From Lateolabrax maculatus (lineage: Eukaryota; Chordata; Actinopteri; Acropomatiformes; Lateolabracidae), in the NCBI GenBank assembly GCA_031216445.1, contig CM062219.1, positions 4,477,001-4,541,000 on the forward strand: a stretch of DNA of 64,000 bases, given 5' to 3'. The notes beneath the pieces were generated by a model. That model saw only the letters and a program-made list of their open reading frames with translations. It searched no databases and had not been told where the DNA came from. Of the stretch, positions 24,401-36,300 are shown piece after piece. Numbering within the stretch: the stretch's first letter is position 1; every line of letters begins with the position of its first letter. Position numbers and translations under genes: made by a program.

Positions 24401-26600
24401 TAAAAGACACTTAAAAAAAGCAACAACAAAAAAGCCACACGAAATGTTGGCATTTTGTTAGAAGAAAAGCTGCCTTCAATAAAGAACAAAGAGAGAATAT
24501 AAATCTTTACTCTGACTGAGGGGTATGTGTTGCAAAATTCAAATCCCTCAGTCTCAATTTAAGGACTGAATCTTTTATGATTAGTGTGTTTGAGGAGGTC
24601 AAGAGGAGCTTTTAAGGCCAGATTTGTTTGAGTAAAAGTTACCACACAGCGATTCATAAGCTGTTATTCTTGGACTGTGTATGGAATGTCTTTTCAGAAA
24701 AAAAAGGGGGCTGATTGAAACAGTCTGATTGTGGTTGTGTTGGGATCACACCACCAGGCACTGCACAAAGAGACATGGATGTCTGTCCCGAGGCCTCTTT
24801 GTGCACGGTTGTTATTGCTGTTATTGCTATTGTTTGCATGTTTGTTGAGTCTCTAATGTGGTGGTCAAGGGCCGTGGCCCGTCCGTGCCCCTGTGATGAC
24901 ACCAGGGGGTCTAGGGAATAAAAAGCTTCAGTGTTTCTGTTCGAGATCATGGGGAATTCAACAGTGTGCCACTCTTGCCATCTACAGGACACTTGGATCA
25001 TGTGCACTGACAACAAGATGAACAGAAAATACACCAGATTTTAAATGTTTCTACCTTACCAGGGTGTGGACATCACTTTGTGGTGCATTTTGCATTTTAT
25101 TTAGAAAAACCCATGGGATTAAAGATTATGCATGTAGACTGTGATCTTGAAATCTCCACATGATGGCAGTATTGTAAAATCATTCACTTTTTATTTACTG
25201 ATATCCTCTTGCCAACAGATGGCACCACAGTTTAACAGGATATGAAGCGTGATGAGCTTTGTTCCTCTCCCAAATGGCCTAAAATGCTCTCATCTCCCCA
25301 ATTAAGCAAGACAACACTGTCCTGGGGAAACTGCAAAATTAACTCAGACTGCTGACTGTGTTAAAAGCAAGATAGTACTGTTGCAGACTGTCAGCTGTGG
25401 CCTCATTTCAGACATTTAATCTGTTTCTCATTATCAGTCAGTGGGATAAGTCTGGGAGCAGGAAGGGTGGAAAGTCTTCCTCTCGCTTCCTGTTACTGTC
25501 ATATGTCTGTCCGAATGTCCGTGTCTTCTGCTGTGTGTGATTACGGTTGCAGTCCAACTGAGACCTGAAAGATTTCAATCCAACAGAACAGCAATAGGAA
25601 GTAAAGTGTTCATGCAAATTGAACATTGATCTTTTTTCCCCTCAATGCACAAGTCATTTATACTATATTGTTCACTTCTTTGTTTGAATTCAAAAGTTTC
25701 ACTCTAGTTATAATTCAGTTATGGATATATATAACAAAATGTCCATCATCCTAAAATAAATCGTGTATGTTATAAATTACAAAAATCTCAGATTAACTGA
25801 TGTTAAGTAGTCATGAAAATACTTATAGGTCAACATAAAAGAGTTAACATTAGCCAGTCTGTATTGAACCGGTCTGATCAGTGTATTGAACTGATCAAGG
25901 TTGTCTTTTATTGCTAATGAACTCATTTGCGTCATTTCTTCATGCAGAAGTTATATAGTCTTGCTTAGAAATAGCTGAGTTTGGGGTATTTTGTGTTTCA
26001 TTTTTACACTTTTAGTATTAAAGCTCATATTTTATGCAGTTACATGTATTTTCCCTATATACATTTTGTGAAATGAATAGGAAATAAGTACTAAACTATC
26101 TTATTATCTTGTTGCCCAGGAAGTAGTGACTAAATCTATAACTACCCAATAACTCAGAAACACACTTCTCAGAATCACACTTCCATGAGTCAGAGCTATT
26201 CACCTACTCCATATAGGCTAAATACATTATAGGCCTATTTTATTTCTTAATCAGATGTTTTGTGAGTAAATTAGTAACTAAAAGTGTAAAATAAATATAG
26301 GGAGTACTATATTTTGCGCTAAAATGTAGTTTCCTCAAATTACAGTAATTTAATTTGTACAGTAAGTGAGTAAATATACTTTTCTATAAAATGTGAGTAT
26401 TGTACAAACAAAGGCAACATCCAGTGAAAGTGACATCACTCCAAGTTGTCTCTGATTGGAGGAATTTTAAATTACAATTGAACTGTATTACAACACCGAA
26501 CACTGCAGCGAGGTTATACAGTAAAAACAGCCCATGGAAGTACAATATAAAGAATGCAATGCCACTTTAAACTCCCCTACATACAGGGGAGCAGCGGATA
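21420..26600. other. Intergenic region between ankra2 and arhgef28, no gene seen
   Basis: About 5.2 kb of AT-rich DNA. No reading frame on either strand resembles UTP15 (a WD-repeat nucleolar protein that lies here in human) or any other protein I recognise. The longest open frame (24654-25034, minus) has no homology I recognise and no exon context. No RNA gene was recognised. Confidence 0.65.
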
Positions 26601-26973
26601 ATATATGCATGCATAATTCCCTCTGATATCAGGGGAATGTGCCTGCCTCCCTGAGAGGCTTCAGCCCTGCAGCCCGGTGTGGGAGGGGGGCTGGACCAGA
26701 GCACAGGGCTGCACGGAGGGGAAACAACTCCGGCGACACCTGCGAACTAAATAACAAAGTAACTCCCAGAGCCGAGTCTCTCCCGGAGCCGAGGCGCGGA
26801 GGAAGCCGAGACGAGCCGCGAAGAAAACCCCGATGCACGCGAAAACAAGGGCGTGAGAAGTGTGTGAAGAGACTGAGAAACTTTTTTTTTTTTTTTTTTC
26901 TTATTTGATAACAAGTCGTGCAAGTTGAGTTCCCGACAGATCGGGACCCAGAGCCGAGGAGAGACGACAGCAG
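26601..26973 (+). promoter_or_regulatory. arhgef28: arhgef28 promoter and untranslated exon 1
   Basis: A locally GC- and purine-rich island (about 26640-26970) in AT-rich surroundings ends in GACAGCAG|GTAATG, a good donor at 26974. It carries no in-frame start for the protein below, so it is called a 5' UTR exon. Just upstream, 26598-26615 holds an AT-rich ATATATGCATGCATAA sequence that could serve as a TATA-like element. Transcription start and exon extent are inferred. Confidence 0.5.
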
Positions 26974-27541
26974 GTAATGGCAAGCCGATTCATCCTCTTT
27001 TTCTTCGTCAACATCTTCTTAAAGTAGCTTTTAATGGAAGCGGAGGGACACAGCGGTGCGCAGTGAGATGATCCAGGCGATCAACTTTTTATTTATTTAT
27101 TTATTTTAAATCTGTCGCTTTTATAGATTTATAGACGATCAAGTGCTGGTGCGTTCACAGGTAAAACGTAAAAAAAAAAAAAAAAAGCGTGGCCCCTTCA
27201 ATGCCTTCACTCACAACGTTACCGATTCTTTCACTCTGTTGTCACTGTTGTGGTCCTCTGATGCATTCACTGACTGTGGGAGTTTCACTTCACTGAGAGC
27301 AGTAGAGGTCATTTATTGTTCCTGAACTGCCTGTTTGAGTGCTGATCATGTGTATACTCATTTTTTTTTAAAAACCTGTTTCACTTCTTCCTGTTAGAGG
27401 TTATTGGCCTGTCCGTCCAGTGGCTTAGCAGTTTAAGGTATTTACAATTATGTCCTATTGAAAGGGTAGAGAAAAGGTTGCGGTTGTGTATTGTTTACTC
27501 TCTGTGTTAGTGACAAACCTTATTTCCAAGGTAACCTTACG

Positions 27542-27809
27542 CTCAGTGGCCACTTTATTAGGTACACCTGTAAAATCCAAGGTGTGTTTCTAACATCTTG
27601 CCGACCCCATTTACAAACCAGAGGGGGGAAGACTATAATATAATGCAGTCCAGCACAACATCACCACTAACTACAACGTCATTAATAAACATATTGTTAA
27701 ATGAACCCCTCAACATTATAATCCTCCTAAATGTAGAACTTTCTGTAGATATGTTGTATTGGAAAGCATTCAGTTGTACACATGAACCAATAAAGTAGCC
27801 AAGGAGTGT
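27542..27809. mobile_element. Non-autonomous Tc1-type MITE in arhgef28 intron 1
   Basis: About 268 bp. The left end reads AGTGGCCACTTTATTAGGT and the right end is a decayed inverse of it (AATAAAGTAGCCAAGGAGTG). These match terminal repeats I know from fish Tc1/mariner-like elements. The interior (27600-27780) has no transposase. The right arm has lost several bases, so the copy looks old and inactive. Confidence 0.75.
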
Positions 27810-28865
27810 TTATTGTGTGTATATATAGTGTTTTTTCACACCTTTGTATCACATGAGATCATTCTGCTGAAAGAATGTGATACCAAATGATAATGTGTAG
27901 CACAAGAAAGTGTAATAACCAAAGGGCTGAAAGCAGAAAGGGGCACCTTTTCATACAGCCTATAACTGATTGCAGTTTGTCATGTGAGAGGAATTAGATT
28001 ATTCAATCATGCATCACCTGAAAAAATGTTCAGGACAACAGGATCAACTTGCTCACGTCTGAAAGTACTTGCATCACATATACAGATGTCAAAATGACTT
28101 TCCCAAATGCCTTTTGACAGCGTGAGTTCTCTTGTTATGTGTAATCTCTTTTCTCACGCTGTGTTCTGAAGTGCGTGGCCACCAGCCAGGTCAGGTTTCT
28201 TATTCACGTTGAACATGTCAGAGGCTGAAGTCAGGCTGAGGACAATGACTGACACAAATTCTAGACTAGAAAAACAGGACATCTGGATTAAATCCTTAAA
28301 AGTACTGTGTCTTATTTTGGTTACCTGATCACATTATTGTTGATTTTTGCTCCTAGATGATTCAAATGTTGTTTTTAAATTTCAAAAGGCTCAAATCAAG
28401 ATGGATCTTTATTTAATTATGTGTGGATTCAGATTATGTCTTTAAACCTTGCTTAAACACAAGCATAACAGACTATTCACATTTGTTGACATAATTGGGC
28501 GCAACCTGCCGACCTAGGACAATGTATATTCCACAATATGACACGTAAACCTTCTCTAGTTTCACTTTATAGTCGTGTTGCCCCATTGATATGAGTGGGA
28601 CTAAAAACAGAAATAGACGCCCAGGCCTGTGGCATTGCACTCTTCTACTGATAAGATGTCCTTTGGACACAATATTACGGCACGCAACCGTGATAGTGAT
28701 ATTATTGTTAAATAAACCCAAAGAACATTAGTAAGTGTCATTACAGTATAATGTAATGAGGATTTTCCGCTTTAATTGGAAGTTTACTATATTTTGAGTT
28801 GTGGGCTGAAAACAATACATTTCAAAACCATCTCCTTGGACTATGAGGATGTGTGATGGGCAACA

Positions 28866-28935
28866 AACAATTAATCGATTAATAGGGAAAACTATTGTCA
28901 GATTAATCGACAATGAAAAATGATTATTATTTTAA
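28866..28935. repeat. AATCGATTAAT-type repeat remnant
   Basis: Contains ATTAATCGATTAATAGGG and GATTAATCGACAATGAAAAA, resembling a common short dispersed repeat of fish genomes built from nested ATTAATCGA palindromes. Only a fragment is present. Confidence 0.4.
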
Positions 28936-29691
28936 CTCTTAATTGGGACATCTACAGAGTGTTTCCAATATACAGTGCATATGCAAAAACAACAAATATA
29001 ATCTTCTTCTGAGCCTCAAAATTAAAACTGTTAAAGCTTGTCTGAGTGACACCAGCTCATGCAAAAGAGTGTCTAGACAAAGTGCAGCCTGCAGAACTGA
29101 CACCATTGTGCAGCTTTGAAGTCATGCACTATTCACAGCTGAGAGCGAAGTCAGAGTGGATCAGGTGTGTGCTGATGATACAGTTACCCTTCTTCCTCCA
29201 CTGCTGTGTCCTGCCTTGAAGAGTCGGACACCGTGCTGTAGTTACTGCAGCTGCATCCGCTCATACAGGTGGTTATCTCAGTCACCTAAAGGCTGTAAGC
29301 AGAGTTTCATATACAGGGGTGTTTACATCTTACGTCTTTCACCAGAAAATGACTCCAGGTGTTGTTTGTTTTACTGCTATAGAAACATTATCAATCATGG
29401 CTAATGCACCTCAGTTTACTGGCTATTGTTTCTGGCTGTGGGAGACAACAAATCTTCATTTTAGACCAAAATGTTCTAGACTTTATAAACACCTTCAATG
29501 AAATCAATGCAATGAAGGATTATATGGTAAAACATTTGATACAGTATTGTCTTCTAATTACAGGTGGCTATAGATGATACGATATAATAAGAGACAACTT
29601 TGGACAAAAAATAGATAAAGGTCAAAAAGTTTAGGTTGTTATTATCTTGACATTGTGGTAACATGACTCTTTCCCTCCAGGCATCTGGTGG

Positions 29692-29712
29692 ATGGAGAGA
29701 AAATGGAGGTGA
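29692..29712 (+). other. Short overlapping upstream ORF in arhgef28 exon 2
   Basis: An ATG at 29692, 11 bases before the main start, opens a six-codon frame (MERKWR, stop TGA at 29710-29712) that overlaps the start codon at 29703 in another frame. Scanning ribosomes would meet it first, so it may lower translation of the main frame. Seen in sequence; any effect is inferred. Confidence 0.6.
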
Positions 29713-30339
29713 ACAGAAGAGAGGTGCCTCTATATGTAAGTTCCTATATGTTTTGCTCCAGTCTGTAAGTGTCTGATGTGTTGGCGGTCTAGCAGAGGGG
29801 TCTGTTTGGATATTTTTTGGGTGTGGCTGGCTGAATACTCTGAGGAGCAGTCTCCCATAGTTGGACCCAATTCTGCTTTTTTTCCTCGCCAGAATTAGAG
29901 CTCTCTTCTCTTTCCCTCCGGCATCCCTTTGCTCTCTCTCTCTCTCTCTCAGTCCCGACCCTCCCTCTGTGCAGTGGTTGACTGGCAAGCCTTGTGTTGC
30001 AGGTGAAACCCAAGCCAGGAGTGTTTCAGTCCCTGGGGAAGCCAGGCCTTACACAGCCCGCTCCCCAAAGCCCTCTGAAAGCACGGCTTCCACGGTGAAC
30101 ATGGGGGCCAGAATGAGAGAACATACCCATTTGTTTCCTGCCTTTTTACTTTAAGGAATACACCAGTGTATGAATTGAATAAATATACATTTTTCTAGAG
30201 CGCTGGGTGTGCAGGTGTGTTGGAATTATTGTTTGTTTTGACATAGCAGAACTCTTGTTTCTCTCTGCTACGTTCATTTCTTCCATCTGTCTTCCTTTTC
30301 CCCTTCAATCCTCCATATCCGCCATCTCTCCCTCTCTCC

Positions 30340-30371
<32 letters not shown>

Positions 30372-33300
30372 CTCTCCCTTATTCTCCCGTGTGTGTGGAA
30401 GCCTGGGTGGGCCAGTCGCTGAAGCGTTGCCAGATTTCTGGTAAGCAGAGTGTCTGCTTGTTTTGCTGTGTCACCAGTTTCAGAGGGGGGAGGTGGGCCC
30501 GCTCCAAAACCTTTGCCTCCGCTCGCTCGTAGCGGCTGATTGAGGACCGGTCTGAAACCCAGGCATGTGAATCATTACGGGCTTTACCACTTCTAGTACA
30601 CCTCTCCATTAAGAGGAAGTGGCGTCTCCACCCTCTAAGGTCACAGCTCAACAGGAGCAACTCTCACTGCTGAATGAGATCCAGATTTCAATGCCGGGCT
30701 TTGTGTAGGCAAGCAACTGCACACTGCTGTGATATAAAGGCTGTTATTGTAACACCCTTAGTAAAGTGTTATGGTGCGCCTCCACGCATACAGCATAGTG
30801 CCAGGCCCACAGCAGATACTGTTAGGCCAGATCAATGGATAAATGGTTGCATTGAGTTGCAGGGAGAAAGTGTGGGAGTTCCAGGGTTTGAGGAGGTTTT
30901 ATTGAGCCCCAGTGCAGGGCTTCACGTTAAAGTGATTTTGTTCCTCCAGGTGCGTTTGTGTGAGTAAGATTGTTCCCCCTGCAAGAAGACGGTGAGCTCA
31001 TGTTGCTGAGCTGAAACGTGAGAAGTCCAAATCTGCTGTGAGAGAGAGAGAGATATACAAAAAAAATTAGAAATATGTTTCTCAATTTTTTAGCCATCCC
31101 TAGTGGCATGGGGTGTCAGCCTGTGGGTCGGTCCACCACTTTGGTTCAGACTGAAAATATCTCAACTATCTGGTCAAATCTTATACAGGCATTCATGGTC
31201 CCCAGAGGACCATGAGCGAGCATGGCGGTAGACTCGTTTCTTTATGGAAGCTATTATCTCAACACAGCACAAATGGAGCTAGATTAGCTGTATCCTTGTC
31301 GTATCGTGTTTGTTCAACTGTCACTGTGGTTTGATAGTGACAGTTATCACAGTGCTCTTTGAGCTAGTGGGTACCTCCATGTTATGGTTTATGATTTCAT
31401 CCCCTTTAAGTGCAGCGGTGATTGTGTTTGCCATGCTTTTCACAAACCTCACCCTACTAGTCGTCTGTTGACGTTTGATAAGCCAGTCAGTCATTAAAGA
31501 TGGGAAAAAAAATCTCCTCTACTTGAACAAATAGACGATGTGCTCTTATTACAATGGCTTTCTCAAATATTGCAGACCTAAAATATCAACATGAATCTTA
31601 GTTATGACTAATTTCAGTTAACAATTTGCACAAAATTCAAGTAATTCTAGTAAGTCAAGTAATAACAATGGATCTATACTTGGCCGCCCTGGCCTTTGAA
31701 ATGAAATGTTAGTGTCACCACTCCAGTGTTACTGACATGTAGACTGGTTATTAGTATCTCATTTGCACAGCAGATTAAATCAGAGGTATGTGCCTCAGCT
31801 GAGTATGAGAAAAGGCCTACAGCACAGCTCTAGCTGTCACCCTCAAGACTCCAATGAGGTTCTGGTCTACTGAGTTTCTCTTAGCTCTATAGTGACGCTA
31901 TGTGTCACTGTGTTACTGTTGGACTTCACTCAATTATTTAAAGTATCTTCACAATGGAAAACTCTTACGAGTTCGAAAGAAGCTTTGCTTGATGTATTAG
32001 CTCGTTTGAATGTTTATGAAATTGATTGAGCATGTGGATGTTGGTGGAATGGTCCAAGCATATGCCGTTTCTCAGCCCTCTGTTGGTTTTTGATCAAAGC
32101 CAAACCATTAGGTTATAATGATTTATAGTGACTGAATTTTCTTTTTGTCGTCACTTCATTTAGTAACTTTTCTTAATGAGACAACATGTCATTTGTGTTG
32201 GTTTCTTAACTGAAATACTATACTGCGAAAAATAGTTAATATTTAAAACAAAGCATACTCTGTCCCCGCTGACGTCAGGCTGTCTTCTCACTGAGAGAAC
32301 TGACTGTTATTGGAGCTGTTTTTGTTGTTGCACTGTCTGTGATCTTGCTCCCCTGACGTCACCTGCGTGTTGTACTCAGGAGATCATGGCGAAGAGCTCT
32401 AAAGCTGATGACTGCTGGTTTCCTGGAGACCACAGGCAGCAGATCTCATGTTGTTTTTCCCCACTGAATGGACAACAACACGGAGTGATTATAAAATCAT
32501 GTTTCTGGTGTATTTTTGGATTTGGTGTTCTAATGAAAACCAAAATACCCACTACTTATTGCATCATATTAAGGTAATCTACGCTGCACAATTGGCTTTG
32601 AGATTTTTATCAATTTACTATTGCACATGTGATAAACCTCCTCATGTTTATGTTCCATAATTAACACATTATGCCGGATCTGAGAACTGCCCATATGGGA
32701 TGCATGAAGTAAAACCACAAGGTGTTGAATATTTCATTGTTACTGGATCAGCTTGTGTCATGATAAAGCCCTGGAGAAAAGGCCATAGATCACATCAGTC
32801 TGACGTCTTATCGCCAGCCAGCCATCCTCCCTCCTCTTCCCCAAGGCACAGGAGATACAGTTAGGATCAAGCAAATTCTGTCTGATCAAATTGTACCTGT
32901 GTAAACCAATATTACCCGAGGCTGCTGCACATTGCTGGGACTTTAAGTGGGAAGTACAGCCCCCACGGAGGAGTGAAAACTGAATCAAAAGATATTAAAA
33001 GTAAGTTTTCACACACTGTATGTTTCCGTGTCTTTCATAGACACTTAAATCTAATAGTTGAAGGACAATTAAAACAAATATTTTAAAGATAAAGCTCCCT
33101 GATGTTAATATGATAAAGTGATAATAAATAGCAAGAATTGTGGTGAGAATGAATATGATCTTTGACCAAAACATAGCAGAGAAAATCCCCCCCCACCCCC
33201 CATGGTGCAAAAGTTAAATAAAATTTAATGATTTTGAAAATGAAAATGAGATTACATTTTAATAAAATTAATGAAATTCAGATACTTTCAAAATGTTCAA

Positions 33301-36300
33301 AATGTAAAATAACTACTGATGCCCTGTGGCTTGATAGCCTTGTAAGAAGTCAGGAAGGCTGCACAAACCGACATCTTATCTTTTTGTTAGGTGGAAAAAC
33401 AATCAGCGATAACATTAACAGTGCTGAGTGTGTGCTAAGTGGCACTGCAGCTAACCACTTAGTGCACACAGCAAGCTGAGAAACTGCAACCTGAGTCAGA
33501 CGTCTATTATCAGTCCAAAACCAACAGCCTGCTCACACAAGAGGTCAGCTGTATTTCAACCTATGGACCACTATGCACTGGGCTCAAGTTGCAACTCCTT
33601 AAGTTTTGGGGCAACGCAAATAAAAGGGAGACTGTTGTCAGTTTGACGGCTTTTTGGACTTTATGCGAACCCTATTATTGATTGGTTAGCCAGGGACAAG
33701 ATGGCCTTTCCTTATGAGGTTAGGAAATCTTTCACCTGTAATTACTTTATCAAGATGCATTTTGAAAATAACATCATGATTCCATATCTGTGTCCTTTGC
33801 AAGCAGCTTGCTATCTCACCATACCCCTAAATGTACTCCAATGGCCAAATGTAGAGAGGTATAGAATACTAATCTATTTATATTTGCATTCAGCAAATCT
33901 TAGTCTCATATTTTCTTTTTCTTGACCTTTATATGGATGGTAATCTCGGCTATCAGTTTAAAACATACATTTTTCTATTTGGTTAAATACCTGCAGAACT
34001 AAATGCATTTTTCTAAAGTTTCATCCTCTGTAGTCGTCAATGTTTTTTTGTTTGTTCGGCCATAGGAACCGTTTACTCGCAGCACTAGCAGAGACCGGAA
34101 AAAACAGTACGCCATTTCTCGCACAAGTGAGTTCAAGAGCGAGTCTGCTGCGTTCATTCATTCCTACCCTCTTGTGCGGTCCAAACACGTCACCAAGCGT
34201 GCGCCGCTTGTGATTTTTTTCCCAGGAATGTCGCCACCGACTCCCAGTTTTTAAATTCACCTGTGGGCCATAAGCTCAATCACCATGGTGTTACCTCATT
34301 TGGCGATAGAGAGTGACTTAACATACATTTATTTAAATTAAAGTCTTCGAGATTATTACTTAAAACACGCTATGGCCTACCAGTGAACATGGTAAACATT
34401 ATACCTGCTAAACATCAGCATGTGAGTGTTTCAGCATGGCTGACGTAAGCATTTAGCTCAAAGCACGGCTGTGCCTAAGTACAGCCTCACAGCCACTAGC
34501 GTGGATGTTGACTCTTAGTCTTGTTTAAAGATAATGATGTAGATTATATTTAATCCATACACAAGTTAAACTGTAATTATCAACTGTGTATGCTTCAGTC
34601 CCTTGTATTTAACTCAGACTCAGACTCAGTAGTGTGTTGAGTATCGGGTGGCTTGAGAAGAAATGTTTACATTCTTCAAAAGTTAATCTGATATAGGCTC
34701 TAAAAATACATTTAAACATCATGGATGCCCTTGGCTAAAGTATTAGCCTAACAATAAGGATAAATTAACTATGGCCCCATAAATCGTAAGATAAACCCCT
34801 ATGCTGAGCACAAGAAAACAGAAGATAACGATATTGCACAAGCATGGAACTCAAAGTATGCAATCCCTCTTGAGCTTAAAAGATAAACTCTGAACTAACC
34901 CTTTAGTAAATGTCAGTCTCTGGAGGAAAATAATATTGATATTGGGGACAAAAACATTTGCTTTGTTTTGTCAGTGACAAAGGGGCATCACATTCACTCT
35001 TCTAGCACGTCCTGGTAACTGAATGCTTTCACACCGCTGCATCAGTGGTTACATGTTGCAGGAACATATCGGATGCGGTGAATAATGTGAGTGATAGAGA
35101 GAACGTTAAGAGAGAATATCTTGTTCTTTGTCTGTGTTTGGGTTCGTGTATACATAACATGAGCTTCTACTCAGTAAAATCCTTCGGCTGCTCTGGCCCT
35201 CCACGCCTCACTCACGAGATGTGGGTGCATTTGGGGTGATGCAGGAGAAAGCACAGATCAGATGAGGTCAATAAAAAACAAGGTCAATGATGTAACAGAA
35301 ATAATGAATCTCATTATGATAAAGTAGACGCTCAGTAGGGTGCAGCTCACTCCCATTGTGAGAAAAAAGGACTGGTGTCTTTCTTCTTTTTTCCCTGCTG
35401 CCCAATTTCGCTCCCTCCATCCAGTACAATGAGTACAGTGAACCTGACTTGAACGTGTCAGCAGGGTGATAAGAAAAGACATTTTCCTTATAGAGAAAGC
35501 TGTTTTTTTTTCAATGCCTCTTACTGTTTTCCACTTTAAATTAGAGCTATTACAACCTAATAATTCAACGCATGATAACACACATTTTGCGTTGGTAGTG
35601 AGATGATTTTGAAATAAATACTTTAGTTGTGTGCTAAAACTAATTAAATGGATGGATTTTCTCTTCCTCAGGGACAGGTGGAGGCGCATGTAAGGTTACA
35701 ATCCAGCGCTCCTGAAGACGCAGACTTTTATGTTGTTGTCCAAGGCTCCAGACTTACACATGTGACTGCAGCAAAAAGAGGAGACGACGGGCTGACCCTT
35801 TGCTTCACAGTTCCCGGTATGTCCTTCAGTCCACCTCTAACAACAACAAAGATTTCTTGCTTTGCCTGCCGTTGTCGTTGCTGTCATGTTTTTTCTCTAT
35901 CTCCCGTAGGCCATGCCCTCGTAGAAGTTGTCTCTGTCACGTCCTACGTTTACGCAGAGGACCAAGTCCAGCCATGCGAGGGTGAAGCATCCCTTGAATA
36001 CCTCAGGGACGTCGCCCAGGAAGCAGCAGAGTACCTGAGCGCAAACAGGGACCAGCTCGGCCCCCAGAGCTACCTAGAAGTCCTGAAGAGGTTCTCCACG
36101 TGGGCGCAGGCAGCTGACGAGGAGCTCTCTGCTGGAGGATTAGACCGCAGTGAGGGGGATGTGCGGCTCGGGCAAAGTTCAGGTGATGAAGCCGGTCTCA
36201 GGCAGCTGGATGAGAAGATCACACAGGCTATGGCCAACATGGATTACCCTCAGCAGTGGAAAAACACAGACAGTCAGCCTAGAGAAGGTAATGAAATAGG

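Larger units (their letters stand above)
29736..35671 (+). other. arhgef28 intron 2 contents
   Basis: A 5.9 kb intron with no coding exon recognised. It contains CT microsatellites (29933-29952, 30326-30379), a partial copy of repeat R2 (31084-31215) and two perfect CRE palindromes (32280-32287 and 32354-32361). An unassigned minus-strand open frame lies at 34021-34260 in a locally less AT-rich patch; I do not recognise its product and do not call it a gene. Confidence 0.6.
29681..36287 (+). other. arhgef28: arhgef28 exons 2-4: start and N-terminal region
   Basis: Exon 2 is 29681-29735 (coding from 29703, donor GTAAGT), exon 3 is 35672-35816 and exon 4 is 35910-36287. Phases are 0, 1 and 1 and fit each other. 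They encode residues 1-185. Exon 3 gives APEDADFYVVVQGSRLTHV, matching human LPEDAEFYFTYDGSHQRHV in layout. Exon 4 gives GHALVEVVSVTSYVYAEDQ and a helix-rich stretch ending near PQQW. Intron 2 is the largest in the gene (5.9 kb). Confidence 0.9.

Noticed and set aside
24654..25034. 126-codon minus-strand open frame between ankra2 and arhgef28
   Set aside because: No domain, no splice context and AT-rich codon use without bias; length is plausible by chance in 5 kb.
32386..32577. 63-codon open frame after the second CRE site
   Set aside because: It has no recognised homologue and no clear donor into exon 3 in the right phase. Kept only as part of the possible alternative promoter.
34021..34260. 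Minus-strand open frame in arhgef28 intron 2
   Set aside because: The 79-residue product resembles nothing I know and it has no gene context. The stretch may belong to a dispersed repeat.
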